Of a DNA stretch of 64,000 nt, positions 27,036 through 39,138 are shown piece after piece (within the stretch, counting starts at the first letter, position 1; each line of letters opens with the position of its first letter). The notes below the pieces were generated by a model, which was not told the DNA's origin, searched no databases, and saw nothing but the letters and a program-made list of their open reading frames with translations. The DNA comes from Siphonodentalium dalli (Eukaryota; Mollusca; Scaphopoda; Gadilida; Siphonodentaliidae), in assembly GCA_032622095.1 (NCBI GenBank), contig CP136064.1, forward strand, positions 136,295,954 through 136,359,953, given 5' to 3'. Made by a program: the position numbers and the translations under genes.

Positions 27036-27170
27036 GGATTTTACTTTTCTCTTCATGTCTATAAACTAGTATTAGACATTCAACTTTCCACATTCCTAAT
27101 CGCTCCATTGACTGTAATACATTAAATTATTCCCGTCCCAAGTTGAGCTACAGTGTCATTGACACTTTCA
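27036..27170 (+). repeat. Tail of the satellite-cored element ending the main array
   Basis: After the last monomer come CTCTTCATGTCTATAAAC, CATTCCTAATCGCTCCATTG, AAGTTGAGCTA (27140-27150) and the near-palindrome AGTGTCATTGACACT. The same tail ends the elements at 28989, 38713, 53012 and 54863. AAGTTGAGCTA is the inverted counterpart of the head start TAGCTCAACTT. Confidence 0.85.
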
Positions 27171-28989
27171 TTAGCTCAACTTTACTTGGTAAGTTTGAGC
27201 TATTGCCATGGCCTGGTATCTGTCGTCTGTGTGTGCATGTATGCGTGTGTGCATCAACAATTTCCTGTAGTATGGTCTACTGGTCGTACCTTTGGTCGAA
27301 TCATTATCAAATTTGCCATGGCTGTTGACATTGACATGCAGGTGGGAACGAGTCATTTTGGGGTTATTCGGCAAAGAAACATGGCTGCCAGTGGCCATCC
27401 TGGATCAAATTCAATCCATTAGCACAGGCTACAGGCTATTCTGGTTGTCTGATCATCATGAAAGTTGTCAGAGATGTTAATATTGACATGTAGATGGGAA
27501 CGAGTCATTTTGGGGTAATTCGGCCATAAAACAAAGGCCACCAGCTGCCATCTTGGATTTTATTCTTTGCATGACAAAATCGTACCTTTGGTCAGATCAT
27601 TATGAAATTTGTCATGGCTGTTGACATTGACATGGGAACAAATCCTTTTTGGGTCATTCGGCAAAAAAACATGGCCACCAGCGGCCATCTTGGATTTTGA
27701 AATTCAATCCATTAGCACTGGTTACAGGTCGGAGTGTTCGTCTGGTCATAATGAAATTTGTAGAGGATGTTAATATTGACATGTAGATTGGATCCAGTCA
27801 TTTTGGGGTCATTCGGCCATATAACTTGGCCGCCGGCTGCCATCTTGGATTTAACTCTTTGCATGACTAAATCCTTTGGCACAGGCTACAGGTCGTACCT
27901 TTGGTTGGATCATTATGAAATTTGTTATAGCTGTTGACATTGACATGAAGATGGGAACGGGTCATTTTGGGGTCATTCGGCCAAAAAACATGGCCGTTGG
28001 CAGCCATCTTGAATTTTACTCTTTGCATGACTAAATGCTTTGGCACGGCTACAGGTCGTACCTTTGGTCGAATCATCATGAAATTTGTCATGTATGTTAA
28101 CATTGACATGTAGATGGAAACGAATAATTTTGGTGTCATTCGGCCATAAAACATGGATTTCACTCCTTTTTTTTGCATGACTAAATCCTTGGGCATGGGC
28201 TACAAAACGTACCTTTGGTCGGATCATTATGAAATTTGTCACGGCATTAACATGTAGATGGGAACAAATTTGTTCTGGGTCATTTTGCAATAATACATGG
28301 CCACCAGTGGCCATCTTGGACGAGTGTTCATCTGATCATAATGAAATTGGTTGTGTATGTTAACATTGATATGTAGATGCGAGCGAGTCATTTTGGGGTC
28401 ATTCGGCCATAAAGCATGCCGCTGGCAGCCATTTTGGATTTTACTCTTTGCGTGACTAAATCCTACAGTCCATTTCCCTCATCCGATCATTACCAAACTT
28501 CATATTGATCTTGATATTGATCTACTAGATGGGAGATATAACATGTTTGATATTCATTGGAAAACATAGCTGCCAGCTGCCATCTTAGATTTGATCTATT
28601 ATATAAGTTGAGACTTCTGTCTGTGTGTTATAGACTCGAAAACAGCTCGACTGACCTTTCTCAAATTTGGTATGTAGGCCTACTTTGATCCCGGGAACAA
28701 TATTGGTGTGTCCAATTTCACGTGCGGCCTTGTCCTTGACCTTGCTCATATTCACTCATATATGCATGTTTCACGACCCATCGAACAATAGTTTTTTTCA
28801 TAATATTCTGCCCAGATGGATGCATTCACAAAGAAATCCCTAAATAGCCGGACGAAGTCGTGCACATGACCTAGTTTTATATATATCTCTTCATGTTGAT
28901 AATCTAGTATTACTTAGACATTTCAACTTTCCGCATTCTTAATCACTCCATTGACTGTAACACTTGAAATTATTCCCTTTCCAAGTTGA
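27171..28989 (+). mobile_element. Short satellite-cored element E, left copy
   Basis: The head begins TTAGCTCAACTTTACTTGG immediately after the previous tail, forms a small hairpin with AAGTTTGAGCTA, and continues through a GTGTGTGCATGTATGCG run to GTCAAC-like ATCAACAATTTCC. About eight diverged monomers follow, then a non-satellite piece (28598-28880) and the tail. The tail is interrupted at 29006 by a 966 bp transposon and resumes at 29972. Its monomers (GGCCGTTGGCAGCC, CACGGCTACAGG) differ from the big array. Layout and monomer size resemble the satellite-cored 'pearl' elements described from oysters. That is an analogy, not a shown homology. Confidence 0.75.
28598..28880 (+). repeat. Piece of a third repeat family inside element E
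   Basis: The segment with GACTCGAAAACAGCTCGACTG, CTCAAATTTGGTATGTAGG and GCCGGACGAAGTCGTGC does not resemble the satellite monomers but has the phrasing of other AGCTC-type families (AAACAGCT, ATTTGGT). The right copy (about 54448-54730) has the same piece, so it predates the segmental duplication. Confidence 0.55.
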
Positions 28990-29005
28990 GCTACAGTGTC
29001 ATTGA

Positions 29006-29971
29006 CAGTGTTCGCGCTGGACCGAAAAAAACTTTAGCCAAAAGTTTAGCCAAATGAAAATTTTATTAGCCAAATGAAAAAAACTTTAGCCAAATTTGTT
29101 TTGGCCAAATTAAAAAAAACTATGGCCAAATTAAATCATCGTTTTCTGGTCGGTTCACAATTAATGACTAAAACGTCAAATCTAACAGACACAGGTAAAA
29201 TACACATTAATTTAACTAATTTTGATGAACTAGAAATATTTGTATATATATATCATTTATTTAAAAAATATTAATCTCTATGTGAAAGAGTGATTTGGGG
29301 GGGTGGGTGACCCGGGATTGTCCTTCTTAATGTCATTATGTTTTTGTTTTATATCAATATCTTTTAATTGATTAAATCATGAAATATTAATTATCCTTGC
29401 GAAAATATCTAAGTGACATCTGGAAACTAATAAGTTAATATTGTTACGCCATTATCAAATTACAATCTGTCATAAAAGCATGCATATTATTTTGAATGAT
29501 TCGGTTTTGACAAATAGCCACAAAATATCTGTCGTGATTCACATTTGGCTGATTAAGCTATTGTCTTACACTTGGTGCTCATAAACCTTGACCGTCATAA
29601 ATACAACGTCATCATAAACATGCATTGTGCAGGAGCCCCGTGAGTGACCAGACAGACAATGGGGGATTAGCGGATTAAATTTAAAACAAAGACTTTTGCT
29701 GTTTCGTGCAGAGTTAGTGGTTTCCCTTTGTACTGTCCGCGATCGGGTTTCCCTTTGTACAGTCGTCGATATATTCCCACTTACGATGTTTTTGGACTAG
29801 ATCGTTCACATCACAGAATTGAAAACCCACTTGCCAAAAATTCATGCTTGCATTCTCCATTTGGGGTCCAAAAAAAGTTTAGCCAAAAGTTTAGCCAAAT
29901 GAAATTTTTATTAGCCAAATTCGAAAAAGATTAGCCATTGGCTAATTTGGCTACCGACAGCGCGAACACTG
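29006..29971. mobile_element. 966 bp non-autonomous hAT-like transposon
   Basis: Ends CAGTGTTCGCGCTG and CAGCGCGAACACTG are exact 14 bp inverted repeats. TCATTGA flanks both sides (28999-29005 and 29974-29980), and the paralogous place near 54848-54854 has one TCATTGA and no insert. A 7-8 bp target duplication with CAGTG ends fits hAT. Inside, both ends carry a direct repeat of about 70 bp rich in TTTAGCCAAA. No transposase is visible. Confidence 0.88.
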
Positions 29972-30691
29972 ACTCATTGACACTTTCATTAGTAACCAAC
30001 TGAGTCACAATCTGCTACCTTTTCGGAACAGCAGTGAACAATGTTCGTAATATATGTGACAAACATTTTACCAAATTTGGTTGCCATTTTGCAAGCCATC
30101 TTGAGCAATATTGTCTAAAACACCTCAGTGTGACACAGTTAGCACATATCGAAACAATAAACACCGCTGATACCAAAGAAATTCCCATTTTACTTTAAAA
30201 ATTGTTTTAAACCTGAACAGTGATATTTTGCCGATTTTGATGCAAAGTTTGTGACAGAAAAATATGAATAATTCTGGTGAGTTTAGTGGTTTCAATGGTA
30301 ACAATTAACCAAGGTGCATCAGAAATGTTGGTTTTCAATGTATATAAGACAGAATAGTCAAATGTGTGCATCAACAACAACGTATAAGTAGTTGCATGGC
30401 ACACTGGGACAATAATGAAAAGTTTCCATTTTTTGGCCGCCATTTTGATCTAAAGTGACGATTTTTGTAACATTGAGTTGGAATATCCATAAAAAGTAGA
30501 AAGCATTACTTACATTGCACAGTCCTTCCAATTTCTTGATGAAATGTGACTAGAATCGTAAGAATCCCAATGGTGATATTTTGTGATATGTTATACCGCG
30601 TTCTGTAACATCGAATTTTTGACCGATCGGAAGGGGTGGGGAGCACATGAATGGCATATGTATTTGCTCCAATGGTCAGTTAAGATGTTAA

Positions 30692-31159
30692 AGGTACTCA
30701 ACCCGTAAAGAGGGTCCCCATCTCAACAGATTCCAACAACAACAATCCGATCAGAGGGTCCTATATTACTATTTCTTTGGCTTGGGGGTAAAAAATATTT
30801 GATTCGAATCGAGGAACCCATCAAACAAAGCTCAGAGTTATTAGATATTGATTTTTCAAATTTGTTATGTTCTCGAGATGAGTGCTGATAACTGCCGTAA
30901 TCTGCTCTGGATGTGTACTCCAAATCTATTCAAACAGACAAGGATGAATAACTCTAAAATCAAGTGGTAATTTTAACGCAATTTTGATTGAGTTCTGGGC
31001 CAGATAGTATTCCCGATAATGAAAAATAATAGATTTCTAAAATCGATATCTAACAAATCTGAGCTTTGATGGGTGACTTCCTCGACTCGAATCAAATATT
31101 TTTGACCCCCGAAGCCATTGAAATAGTAATTGAGAGGAGTTTTATCGGGTTGAGTACCT
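30692..31159. mobile_element. 468 bp TTAA-flanked inverted-repeat element (MITE)
   Basis: TTAA at 30688-30691 and 31160-31163 flanks ends AGGTACTCAACCCG and GGGTTGAGTACCT. The paralogous site near 55557 has a single TTAA and no insert. The two halves are imperfect inverted repeats of roughly 200 bp (TTGATTCGAATCGAGGAACC against CCTCGACTCGAATCAAAT). TTAA duplication is typical of piggyBac and Kolobok families. No open frame for a transposase. Confidence 0.9.
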
Positions 31160-31698
31160 TTAAATACAAAATAAAGTCAAAATTCGCTACCAGTTCCAAA
31201 CAGTAGAAACTTATCTTAAAGATATTAGTAAAAAACGTAAAAAAATCCACATTTATTACGGGGAGTTCCAATTTTGGAATTCAACGGTGGGGTTATGTCT
31301 TAGCTTCACAGAAATGTATACCAGTGTATACATATGACAAGAGTTTCTCACTATAATTGCGTAGAACTGATTTAACGTAAATGGCAGCCATCTTGAACGC
31401 CATCTTGAATTACAAATATTGCTCAAAGCGGATTTTAGCGGATTTTGGATATGTTATAGAGGATATATTTCTCTTCAAAATGGTATACAAACCAATTTAA
31501 TCCAAATTTATTCTAGGTCAAACCTTTATTCGACCAGACTACGAGACCAGTGTTCTCGTGTGGTTTTACCATAGCCTATCCAAATTTAAATTCTTTACTA
31601 ATTTATTTCTTCAAATTTTTATCTTAGATCACGTTCATACGCTGTTATTTATAGTTCCCTTCAACATTCTCTACACTGTTTCAGTCTATGTGAACGAC

Positions 31699-31750
31699 GG
31701 ATGAGGAGTGATGACTATAGCTCCACCGGAGACTTCGTCTCAGGTTAGCT
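31699..31750 (-). repeat. Inverted head of an AGCTC-type element, left copy
   Basis: On the minus strand this reads AGCTAACCTGAGACGAAGTC and GGTGGAGCTATAGTCATCAC, the same head as the plus-strand element at 63336. The copy in the right duplicate is at 60549-60600. I do not see its full body. Confidence 0.7.
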
Positions 31751-32358
31751 AAGAAGTGTCACACATAATTGGCCACTGTGTAGGAACTGCTAAATCGGAA
31801 ATAGTTCTATCGCCGGTAGTGTGATGGTTCTTGCCTGATTTGTTACGGTTCCTGATGATTGAAAATAATAATTTTTGTGACAAAATCACGCATAATTATA
31901 GATATCTTGAATATATTAAACTTTCCTGAATGAACAGAGGCTGCAGAAGTGCCGTGTTCAGGGATGTGGCTAGAGGGTCTCCGCTGGGGGGGGGGGGGGG
32001 GTGTCCACGTTGGGAATTTCCAACTGCACCCCCTCCCCCTTGAGTCGCAATCACACCAACACAACTTTTTGCATAATTCCATTTGCACCCCCCCCCCCCC
32101 TTGAGTCGGAATAACACCGACAACTTTTTGCATAATTCCATTTGCACCCCCCCCCCCCTTGAGTCGGAATTGTACCAACACAACTTTTTTGCATATTTCC
32201 ATTTGCACCCCCCCCCTTGTACCTCATGCTCAGGCCTAATTTCCTATATATTCATAAGCCATGCTTCTATTTTCCCAGTATGAGAACATTGAGATATTTT
32301 AACAACTAGTGATCTAATTCCAGACAAATGCACACAGCTACCGACAACAGACCAGGAA

Positions 32359-32392
32359 ACACCGGGCCGACCATGGTTGTTCGGCCCGGTGT
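32359..32392. repeat. GC-rich hairpin in the hAT element, first copy
   Basis: Arms ACACCGGGCCGA and TCGGCCCGGTGT around a 10 base loop. Confidence 0.85.
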
Positions 32393-32620
32393 GAGAAAAT
32401 TTTAAAAACTATACAAGAAAATCGCAAATCCTAGCATCAAGACTGGCCTCAACTGAAGCTTTCGTAGTGTTGGAAATTTCAAACCTCATACTCCCCCTCA
32501 GGTTGGAAAATTCTTCAACTGATGACCATTTATGTCTACAAGTTTGACCAAATGTAGCAAAATATTGTTTTGCTAAACTAATTAGCAGTTTTGTATTGGC
32601 CATGTGAATGGGGCAATGAC

Positions 32621-32651
32621 ACACCGGGCCGACCATGGTTCGGCCCGGTGT
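32621..32651. repeat. GC-rich hairpin in the hAT element, second copy
   Basis: The same 12 bp arms as the hairpin at 32359 with a 7 base loop. The shorter loop shows loop turnover while the arms stay intact. Confidence 0.85.
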
Positions 32652-33550
32652 ACGAAAATTTTGAAATCTGAACAAGAAAATCGCAAAATCCTAACATCTA
32701 GACTAGCCTCAAGCCTTCCTACTGTTCGAAATTTCAAACCCTACACCCACACTTAGGTTGGAAATTTTCCAACTGATGACAATTCCAATGACAATGTTGA
32801 CCAATTGTATGACAATATTGTTTTCTTAAATTAACTAGAAGTTTTTGACTGGCCACGGGAGAGAGACCAGGACACAAGCTTTCCAAGTGTTGGAAATTTC
32901 CAACCTGTCACCCCCCTAAGGTTGGAAAATTTCCAACTGATGACCATTTCTGTCAAAAATTTTGACCAAAAATAGGAACATATGCAAATATTGGTCGAAA
33001 AACAATAAATTCCCCCAATAAATTGTTTTATAATCAAACTACAAGAACATTTTCAACCTATTGTTGGTGTGAAATTTCGTTGTGGCAGGTATGAAATTTC
33101 CAACTATTGAAAATATAGCTCTCTGCTGGGGGGTGAGACACCCCCCCACACCCACCCTCAAGCCACATCCCTGGCCGTGTTATCGAAACCTGAACTCTAG
33201 ACCACAATTAACTCGGTATTAGCGAGTTAACGCGTAAATATCAACATGTTACCACTGAAAATCAAGCCACGTGGACGCAATTTCTTTGTTTTTCGTGGCG
33301 TATAAAATATGAAACGCATTCTGAAGACAAACACTGACTATAAAGTGTACCCGTGTTATTCTTTTGTAAAATAGCTGAGAAAGTATCCCGATAGGGGTTG
33401 ATAATTGGGAGCTGTGACCTCGTAATCAACACGTTTGCGTGTTACGGTTCTATTTCAAACCGATCATGGCTGTGACAGTTCTGTCCATGAGATTTATTCG
33501 AACGATTTCTGCACTTAGGTCCGAAAATCGTCTTGTGTATCTTGACATTT

Positions 33551-33713
33551 TATAAGGATTAACTGGCATGTGGACTGTTTTTATGGAGATGTAACCGTGA
33601 GGTAAGTGGACATAACTTGTGTAAAACCCGAAGGGTTTTACATACAAGTTATGACCACTTACCTCACGGTTACATCTCCATACAAATAGTCCACATGACA
33701 GTTAATCCTTATA
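33551..33713. mobile_element. 163 bp foldback MITE, left copy
   Basis: The left arm runs from TATAAGGATTAACTGGCATG to GTAAAACCC and the right arm from GGGTTTTACATACAAG to GTTAATCCTTATA, so the whole element is one long hairpin with a few mismatches and almost no loop. The copy at 61178-61340 shows it was there before the segmental duplication. Confidence 0.85.
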
Positions 33714-34449
33714 TTTATATACATTTAGCGAAAAAGCCACTTTTGTAAATGTATTAAATCGAAAAGTGTATCGTGACAAAAACAGCCCAAAATACCCAAT
33801 AGCACCCTTGGCAAAAGTTAATAGGAACAATTTCTCTTCATATTGAAACCCGATGATGTATTAAGTCAATCCTGCGCGAGTCCAAATGCGCCCAAAACAT
33901 TACGCGTTCGTCTTTCCAAACCCAATGACGTATCGATGTTGTTATGAGCTTGGTGTTATTGAGCCGTTGCGCATTCACCGAGAAATAACTGCAACTAGCC
34001 ACGTGGGCGCCGACCAATCAGAATGCTGGATTTAGTGATGACAACACTTAGTATGTAAATATAAACCAGATAATGACTGTAGCTTATGTAATTTGCATAA
34101 TAGAACAGGTATATTAAGAAATAACACAATAAATACCTAATACGGGAGATTAAGTGACATTAATAGGCAGAAATAAAATATTGAAAGTCCCGATGAGTAT
34201 AGTATCATAATCATGCCCGCCTATATAAATGACCAATGGTAATATAAATCTACCCTCAGGAGAATATGATATGTTATATTCATTTACTTAATCTGGGCAT
34301 TATTGAAAGATCCAGGTGTGACAATATTTCAATGCCAGCGCCATCATATTTCCTCCTCTGAAGTCCGCCTGGGGGACATTTACACATGTTTGTCGCCCAG
34401 ACTTGAATGTAACTTTTGAAATCACATTCAACTGAATCACTGATAGGTT

Positions 34450-35286
34450 ATGACGTGATTGTGGTGGCTTGGGGAGGGGGTGCTTAATTGGTGTATATCC
34501 CCAACTTTGGTCAAAATGTTCAACAGTTACAAATTTCTTATATTACAATAGATTGGTTTGAAATTTAACACCAACAATATGTTGAAATTGTTCTCTTAAT
34601 TTGATTTGACAACAATTTAATAGTGAGGATTTTGTCGTTTTTAGACTAACAGTTGCATACTTTCCTACACTTTAAACATGTAATCAACCATATTTGACAT
34701 ATACAAATGGACACCTCTTCTTTAGAGTTGATCCAAAACTCATGATGGGTGGACATGAAGTACTAGTAGGGAGCAGGTGTGATCTAGTTTCTATATCACA
34801 TTTACCCCCCCCCCCCCCAATTGGCAAGAAACTGGTTTAATGGACAAATAATCTAATTCCATTTAATTAGTATGCTTTGTATTAAATAATGTATGCTCTT
34901 TTGCAAAATAAATCATCTCTCTCTCCATCTGTTGGGAACATTTCCAATCTTGTGGGGGTGGGGCGCCAGGTTGGAAACTTCCAACACTTGGGAATCTTGA
35001 AGCCAGTCTATATGTTTTTTGCAATTTTCAGGTTCAGATATCCACATTTTCTCACTGGGCCCATGTATCCTGAGTTTCTCCCCCGGTTTGCATGGTGGCC
35101 AATCAAAGGATACTGATCAATTCACTTCAGAATGGTACACAATCTAGAGCTATAATGTGCCATGCAGTTGGGGAAAACCAAAGCCCAGGCCTTGTGCATG
35201 AGTTTGGTCTGTTTCAAGGGGATGGTGCGGTTGGAAATTCCAAGGTGGACGCCCAAACATTGGATACCATCCAGCCCACGTCCCTG
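34450..35286. mobile_element. Degenerate hAT-related element, left copy
   Basis: The right end CCACGTCCCTG resembles the CAGGGATGTGG ends of the complete hAT at 31959, and the interior has the same kind of paired GTTGGAAA/TTTCCAA motifs and a C run. The left end is only loosely matched (GTGGTGGCTTGGGG). The copy at about 62076-62912 is in the right duplicate. Confidence 0.45.
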
Positions 35287-35699
35287 CTCACTTGACACGT
35301 TAGTAGCGATGAATAATAATGTGCCTTGTAATAGCCAGGTTCAGACACCCATAACACTAGTTTTTAATGATTCATTTGTATGAATGTTTAGCTAATAATT
35401 CAAACAATCTGTTACTGCATGTTGAATTTAATAGCTGAGAATTCCTACAAATGAATCAATATGATTCAAGTAGCTGCTCTTTATAGCACATTTAGTCATC
35501 AAAGAATTAACATCCATATAATAATATTTGTAACTGCATGATTCTTTTCTCTTTTTTTATATGTTACTGCTTGTTGAACTTAATAGCTAAGAATTCCTAC
35601 AAATTAATCAATAGGATTCAAGTCAATTCTCATTACAGCGCATTTAGTAACCAAATGCTTAACATCCATATAATAATATTTGTAACTGTAGGATTCTTT

Positions 35700-36040
35700 G
35701 GTGACTGTGGTTCAGATTTGTTCAAATGAGGTCACTGGGTCAAATGTGGGTGGGGCTATGGACATAAATCTGAATTTAAAAAAAAAAATTTCAATTTAAC
35801 TTATTGCTCAATTTAACCAAAACAAATATATATATATATATACATTATATTTTTAATAAATATTTTTTTTTTTATTATTTTTAAATAAAAAAAAAAAAAT
35901 CATTAAAATTTTGAAGAACCTATGACATTACATCTTTGGGAGGGGAGGGGAGGTACCTCTAGTCACTCCACTATATTTGGTTGAAATCATGGGTTTGGGA
36001 GAAATCAGGAACAGACAGATGTACAGAAATGTTCAGTAAA
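35700..36040 (+). repeat. Truncated second-family monomers and AT-rich sequence
   Basis: GTGACTGTGGTTCAGATTTG and CAAATGAGGTCACTGGGTCAAATG match the body of the AGCTCACCTGAG family seen complete at 63336. Here the head and about 340 bp are missing, joined at TTCTTTGGTGAC, probably a deletion. Confidence 0.75.
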
Positions 36041-36228
36041 TGACTTTAAATCCTTGTATTCTCTACTACAGCAAGCCACCCATGTGCTCTGATGGACACA
36101 TGTTTATACAACTGGCAGATGGGTAGATAACATCTGCTGTGCCATAGTGCTATCCATCCCCAGAGAGTGTAATTCATGTCATTTGTAATTTAACTGAGAT
36201 TAATGGTGTTATCAACGAAGCACCCTTG

Positions 36229-38713
36229 TTAGCTCAACTTTACTTTGTAAAGTTTGAGCTATTGCCATGGCTTTGTCGTCCGTCGTCCGTGTGTGCGTGT
36301 GTGCGTGTGTTCGTGTGTGCGTGTGTACGTGTGTACGTAAGGCGTCAACAATGCAGGCTACAGGTCGTACCTTTCGTCGGATCATTATGAAATTTGTCAT
36401 AGCTGTTGACATCAACATTTAGACCAGAATATTTAATTTTGGGGTCATTCGGAAAATAAACATGGCCGCCAGTGGCCATATTGGATTTCAAAATTCAATC
36501 CATTAGCACGGGCTACAGGCCGTACTGTTTGTCTGATCTTCATGAAATTTGTCATGGATGTTAATATTGACATGTAGATGGGAACGAGTAATTTTGGGGT
36601 CATTCGGCCCAAAAACATGGCCGCCAGCAGCCATCTTGGATTTTACTCTTTGTATGACTAAATTCTTTAGCACGGGCTACAGGTCGTACTTTTAGTCTGA
36701 TCATCATAAATTTTGTCAAGAATGTTAATAATGACATGTAGATGGGAACGAGTCATTTTGGGGTCATTCGGCCAAAAAACATGGCCGCCAGCAGCCATCC
36801 TGTATTTTACTCTTTGTATGACTAAATCCTTTAGCACGGGCTACAGGTCGTACCTTTAGTCTGATCATCATAAAATTTGTCATGGCTGTTGAAATTGGAA
36901 TGTAGATGGGAACGAGTCATTTTGGGGTCATTCGGACAAAAAACATGGCCGCCAGCAGCCATCTTGGATTTCAAAATTTAATCCATTAGCACGGGCCACA
37001 GGTCGTACTGTTCGTCTGATCACCATGAAATTTGTCATGGATGATAATATTGACATGTAGATGGGAACGAGTAATTTTGGGGTCATTCGGCCAATAAACA
37101 TGGCCGCCAGCAGCCATCTTCGATTTTACTCTTTGTATGACTAAATTCTTTAGCACGGGCTGCAGGTCGTACCTTTAGTCTGATCATCATAAAATTTGTC
37201 ATGTATATTAACAATGACATGTAGATGGGAACGAGTAATTTTGGGGTCATTCGGCTAAAAAACATGGTCGCCAGCAGCCATCTTGGATTTTACTCTTTGT
37301 ATGACTAAATCCTTTAGCACGGGCTACATGTCCTACTTTTAGTCTGATCATCATAAAATTTGTCATGGTTGTTGAAATTGGAATGTAGATGGGAACGAGT
37401 CATTTTGGGGTCATTCGGACAAAAAACATGGCCGCCAGCGACCATATTGGGTTTAAAAATTTAATCCATTAGCACGGGCCACAGGTCGTACTGTTCTTCT
37501 GATCATCATGAAATTTGTCATGGATGATAATATTGACATGTAGATGGGAACGAGTAATTTTGGGGTCATTCGGCCCAAAAACATGGCCGCCAGCAGCCAT
37601 CTTGGATTTTACTCTTTGTATGACTAAATTCTTTAGCACGGGCTGCAGGTCGTACCTTTAGTCTGATCATCATAAAATGTGTCATGGATGTTAACAATGA
37701 CATGTAGATGGGAACGAGTAATTTTGGGGTCATTCGGCCAAAAAACCTGGACACCAGCAGCCATCTTGGATTTTACTCTTTGTATGACTAAATCCTTTAG
37801 CACGGGCTACAGGTTGTACCTTTTGTCTGATCATCATGAAATTTGTCATGAATGTTAATAATGACATGTAGATGGGAACGAGTCATTTTGAGGTCATTCG
37901 GCCGAAAAACATGGCCGCCAGCAGCCATCTTGGATTTTACTCTTTGTATGACTAAATCCTTTAGCACGGGCTACAGGTCGTACATTTAGTCTGATCATCA
38001 TAAAATTTGTCATGGTTGTTGAAATTGGAATGTAGATGGGAACAAGTCATTTTGGGGTCATTTGGACAAAAAACATGGCCGCCAGTGGCCATCTTGGATT
38101 TAAAAATTTAATCCATTAGCACGGGCCACAGGTCGTACTGTTCGTCTGATGATCATGAAATTTGTCATGGATGATAATATTGACATGTAGATGGGAACGA
38201 GTAATTTTGGGGTCATTCGGCCCAAAAAATGGCCGCCAGCAGCCATCTTGGATTTTACTCTTTGTATGACTAAATTCTTTAGCGCGGGCTACATGTCATA
38301 CCTTTAGTCTGATCATCATAAAATTTGTCATGAATGTTAATAATGACATGTAGATGGGAACGAGTCATTTTGGGATCATTCGGCCAAAAAACATGGCCGC
38401 CAGCAGCCATCTTGGATTTTACTCTTTGTATGACTAAATTCTTTAGCATGGGCTACAGGTCGTACCTTTAGTCTGATCGTCATAAAATTTGTCATGGATG
38501 TTAACGATGACATGTAGATGGGAACGACTCATTTTGGGGTCATTCGGCCGAAATCATGGCCGCCAGCAGCCATCTTGGATTTTACTTTTCACTTCATGTC
38601 TATAAACATGTATTAGATATTCAACTTTCCACATTCCTAATGGCTCCATTGACTGTAATACATTAAATTATTCCCTTTCCAAGTTGAGCTACAGTGTCAT
38701 TGACACTTTCATT
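36229..38713 (+). mobile_element. Satellite-cored element E, third locus
   Basis: The head TTAGCTCAACTTTACTTTG at 36229 forms a hairpin with GTAAAGTTTGAGCT, followed by CCGTCGTCC and a long GTGTGTGCG run. About 13 monomers follow (36340-38590), of mixed sub-types, some ending TTTCAAAATTTAATCCATTAG. The tail reaches AAGTTGAGCTA near 38690 and stops at GACACTTTCATT. Outside sequence differs from the other loci, so this is an independent copy with its own ends. No protein is encoded, so movement would depend on another element. Confidence 0.82.
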
Positions 38714-38795
38714 GTTTACATTATCACTCAGTGGTCATTAAAATCAGATTAATTTCATTTTCTCCAAGTTTGAATTAAGAGTGTCTGGCATTTGT

Positions 38796-38884
38796 AGAAT
38801 GAGGTTCCCAGAGGGTGAATTTAGGGGGTTGCTCCACACAGCAGGCTAGAATAACCAAATACACCCTCTGAGAACCTTATTCTG
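38796..38884. repeat. Hairpin 1 of the 432 bp repeat
   Basis: AGAATGAGGTTCCCAGAGGG pairs with CCCTCTGAGAACCTTATTCT with a few mismatches, around a loop of about 45 bases. Confidence 0.75.
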
Positions 38885-39138
38885 CTTAGGCCTCATCTTC
38901 TGGGAAGTATCTAGAGTCTCAAGATCTCATTCTGCTTAGGCCTCATCTTCTGTGAAGTATCTATAGTATCAAATTTACATTGTTGTTAGTTAAATTTCCC
39001 TTCTAGGAAGTTTATATATCCCCTAATTTGCAGAAGATAAAATTCATGATTGAGGTGCCCAATGGGTGAACATCACCAACTTCAACTGGGGAACTTCAAT
39101 CTTATTCTAGGTCTTCCATAGCAGTTGAGGGCCTTATC

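Larger units (their letters stand above)
31959..33173. mobile_element. 1215 bp non-autonomous hAT transposon
   Basis: Ends CAGGGATGTGGCT and AGCCACATCCCTG are inverted repeats. The 8 bp GCCGTGTT is duplicated exactly at 31951-31958 and 33174-33181, and the paralogous site 60801-60808 has one copy and no insert. CAGGG ends with 8 bp duplications are the hAT signature. The interior is tandem repeats: a G run (from 31986), three C-tract repeats of about 58 bp (32030-32218), and about three repeats of 260 bp with AGGTTGGAAA-TTTCCAACTGATGAC. No transposase frame. Confidence 0.93.
26030..36040 (+). repeat. Left copy of a large segmental duplication
   Basis: Matches about 51720-64000 in the same orientation. 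The match starts inside the array (shared rare variant CTGCAGGACGTACGTTTA), runs through the short satellite-cored element, F2 and the C-rich and AT-rich sequences, and reaches the window end. Length differences are explained by separate transposon insertions in each copy, one monomer, and a ~340 bp indel near 35713. Confidence 0.92.
29980..36040. other. F2 flank region, left copy, no gene seen
   Basis: Non-satellite sequence following element E, holding the separately listed transposons and hairpins. GCCATCTTG and GCCGCCATTTTG motifs occur at about 30098, 30436 and 31386. Open frames here are short, unrecognised and mostly shared with the right copy only because the DNA is duplicated. AT-rich simple sequence lies at 35775-35910 and a C run at 34805-34818. 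Confidence 0.7.

Noticed and set aside
7244-27108. Dozens of minus-strand open frames of 60-118 codons with the same peptides
   Set aside because: They repeat with the 339 bp dimer (113 codons), start and stop inside monomers, overlap in other frames and lack any domain. They are satellite by-products.
28990-29972. A gene in the TTTAGCCAAA-rich stretch
   Set aside because: The whole stretch is a transposon bounded by inverted ends with a matching empty site, and the 66-codon frame there has no domain.
31843-32208. Gly/Pro-rich minus-strand frames in the hAT element
   Set aside because: Generated by G/C runs and 58 bp repeats. Two frames are open at once and the left paralogue is simply a transposon insertion.
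36286-36340. GTGTGTGCG run as Z-DNA or a promoter element
   Set aside because: It is part of the repeated element head in every copy. Nothing in the sequence supports a specific regulatory role.
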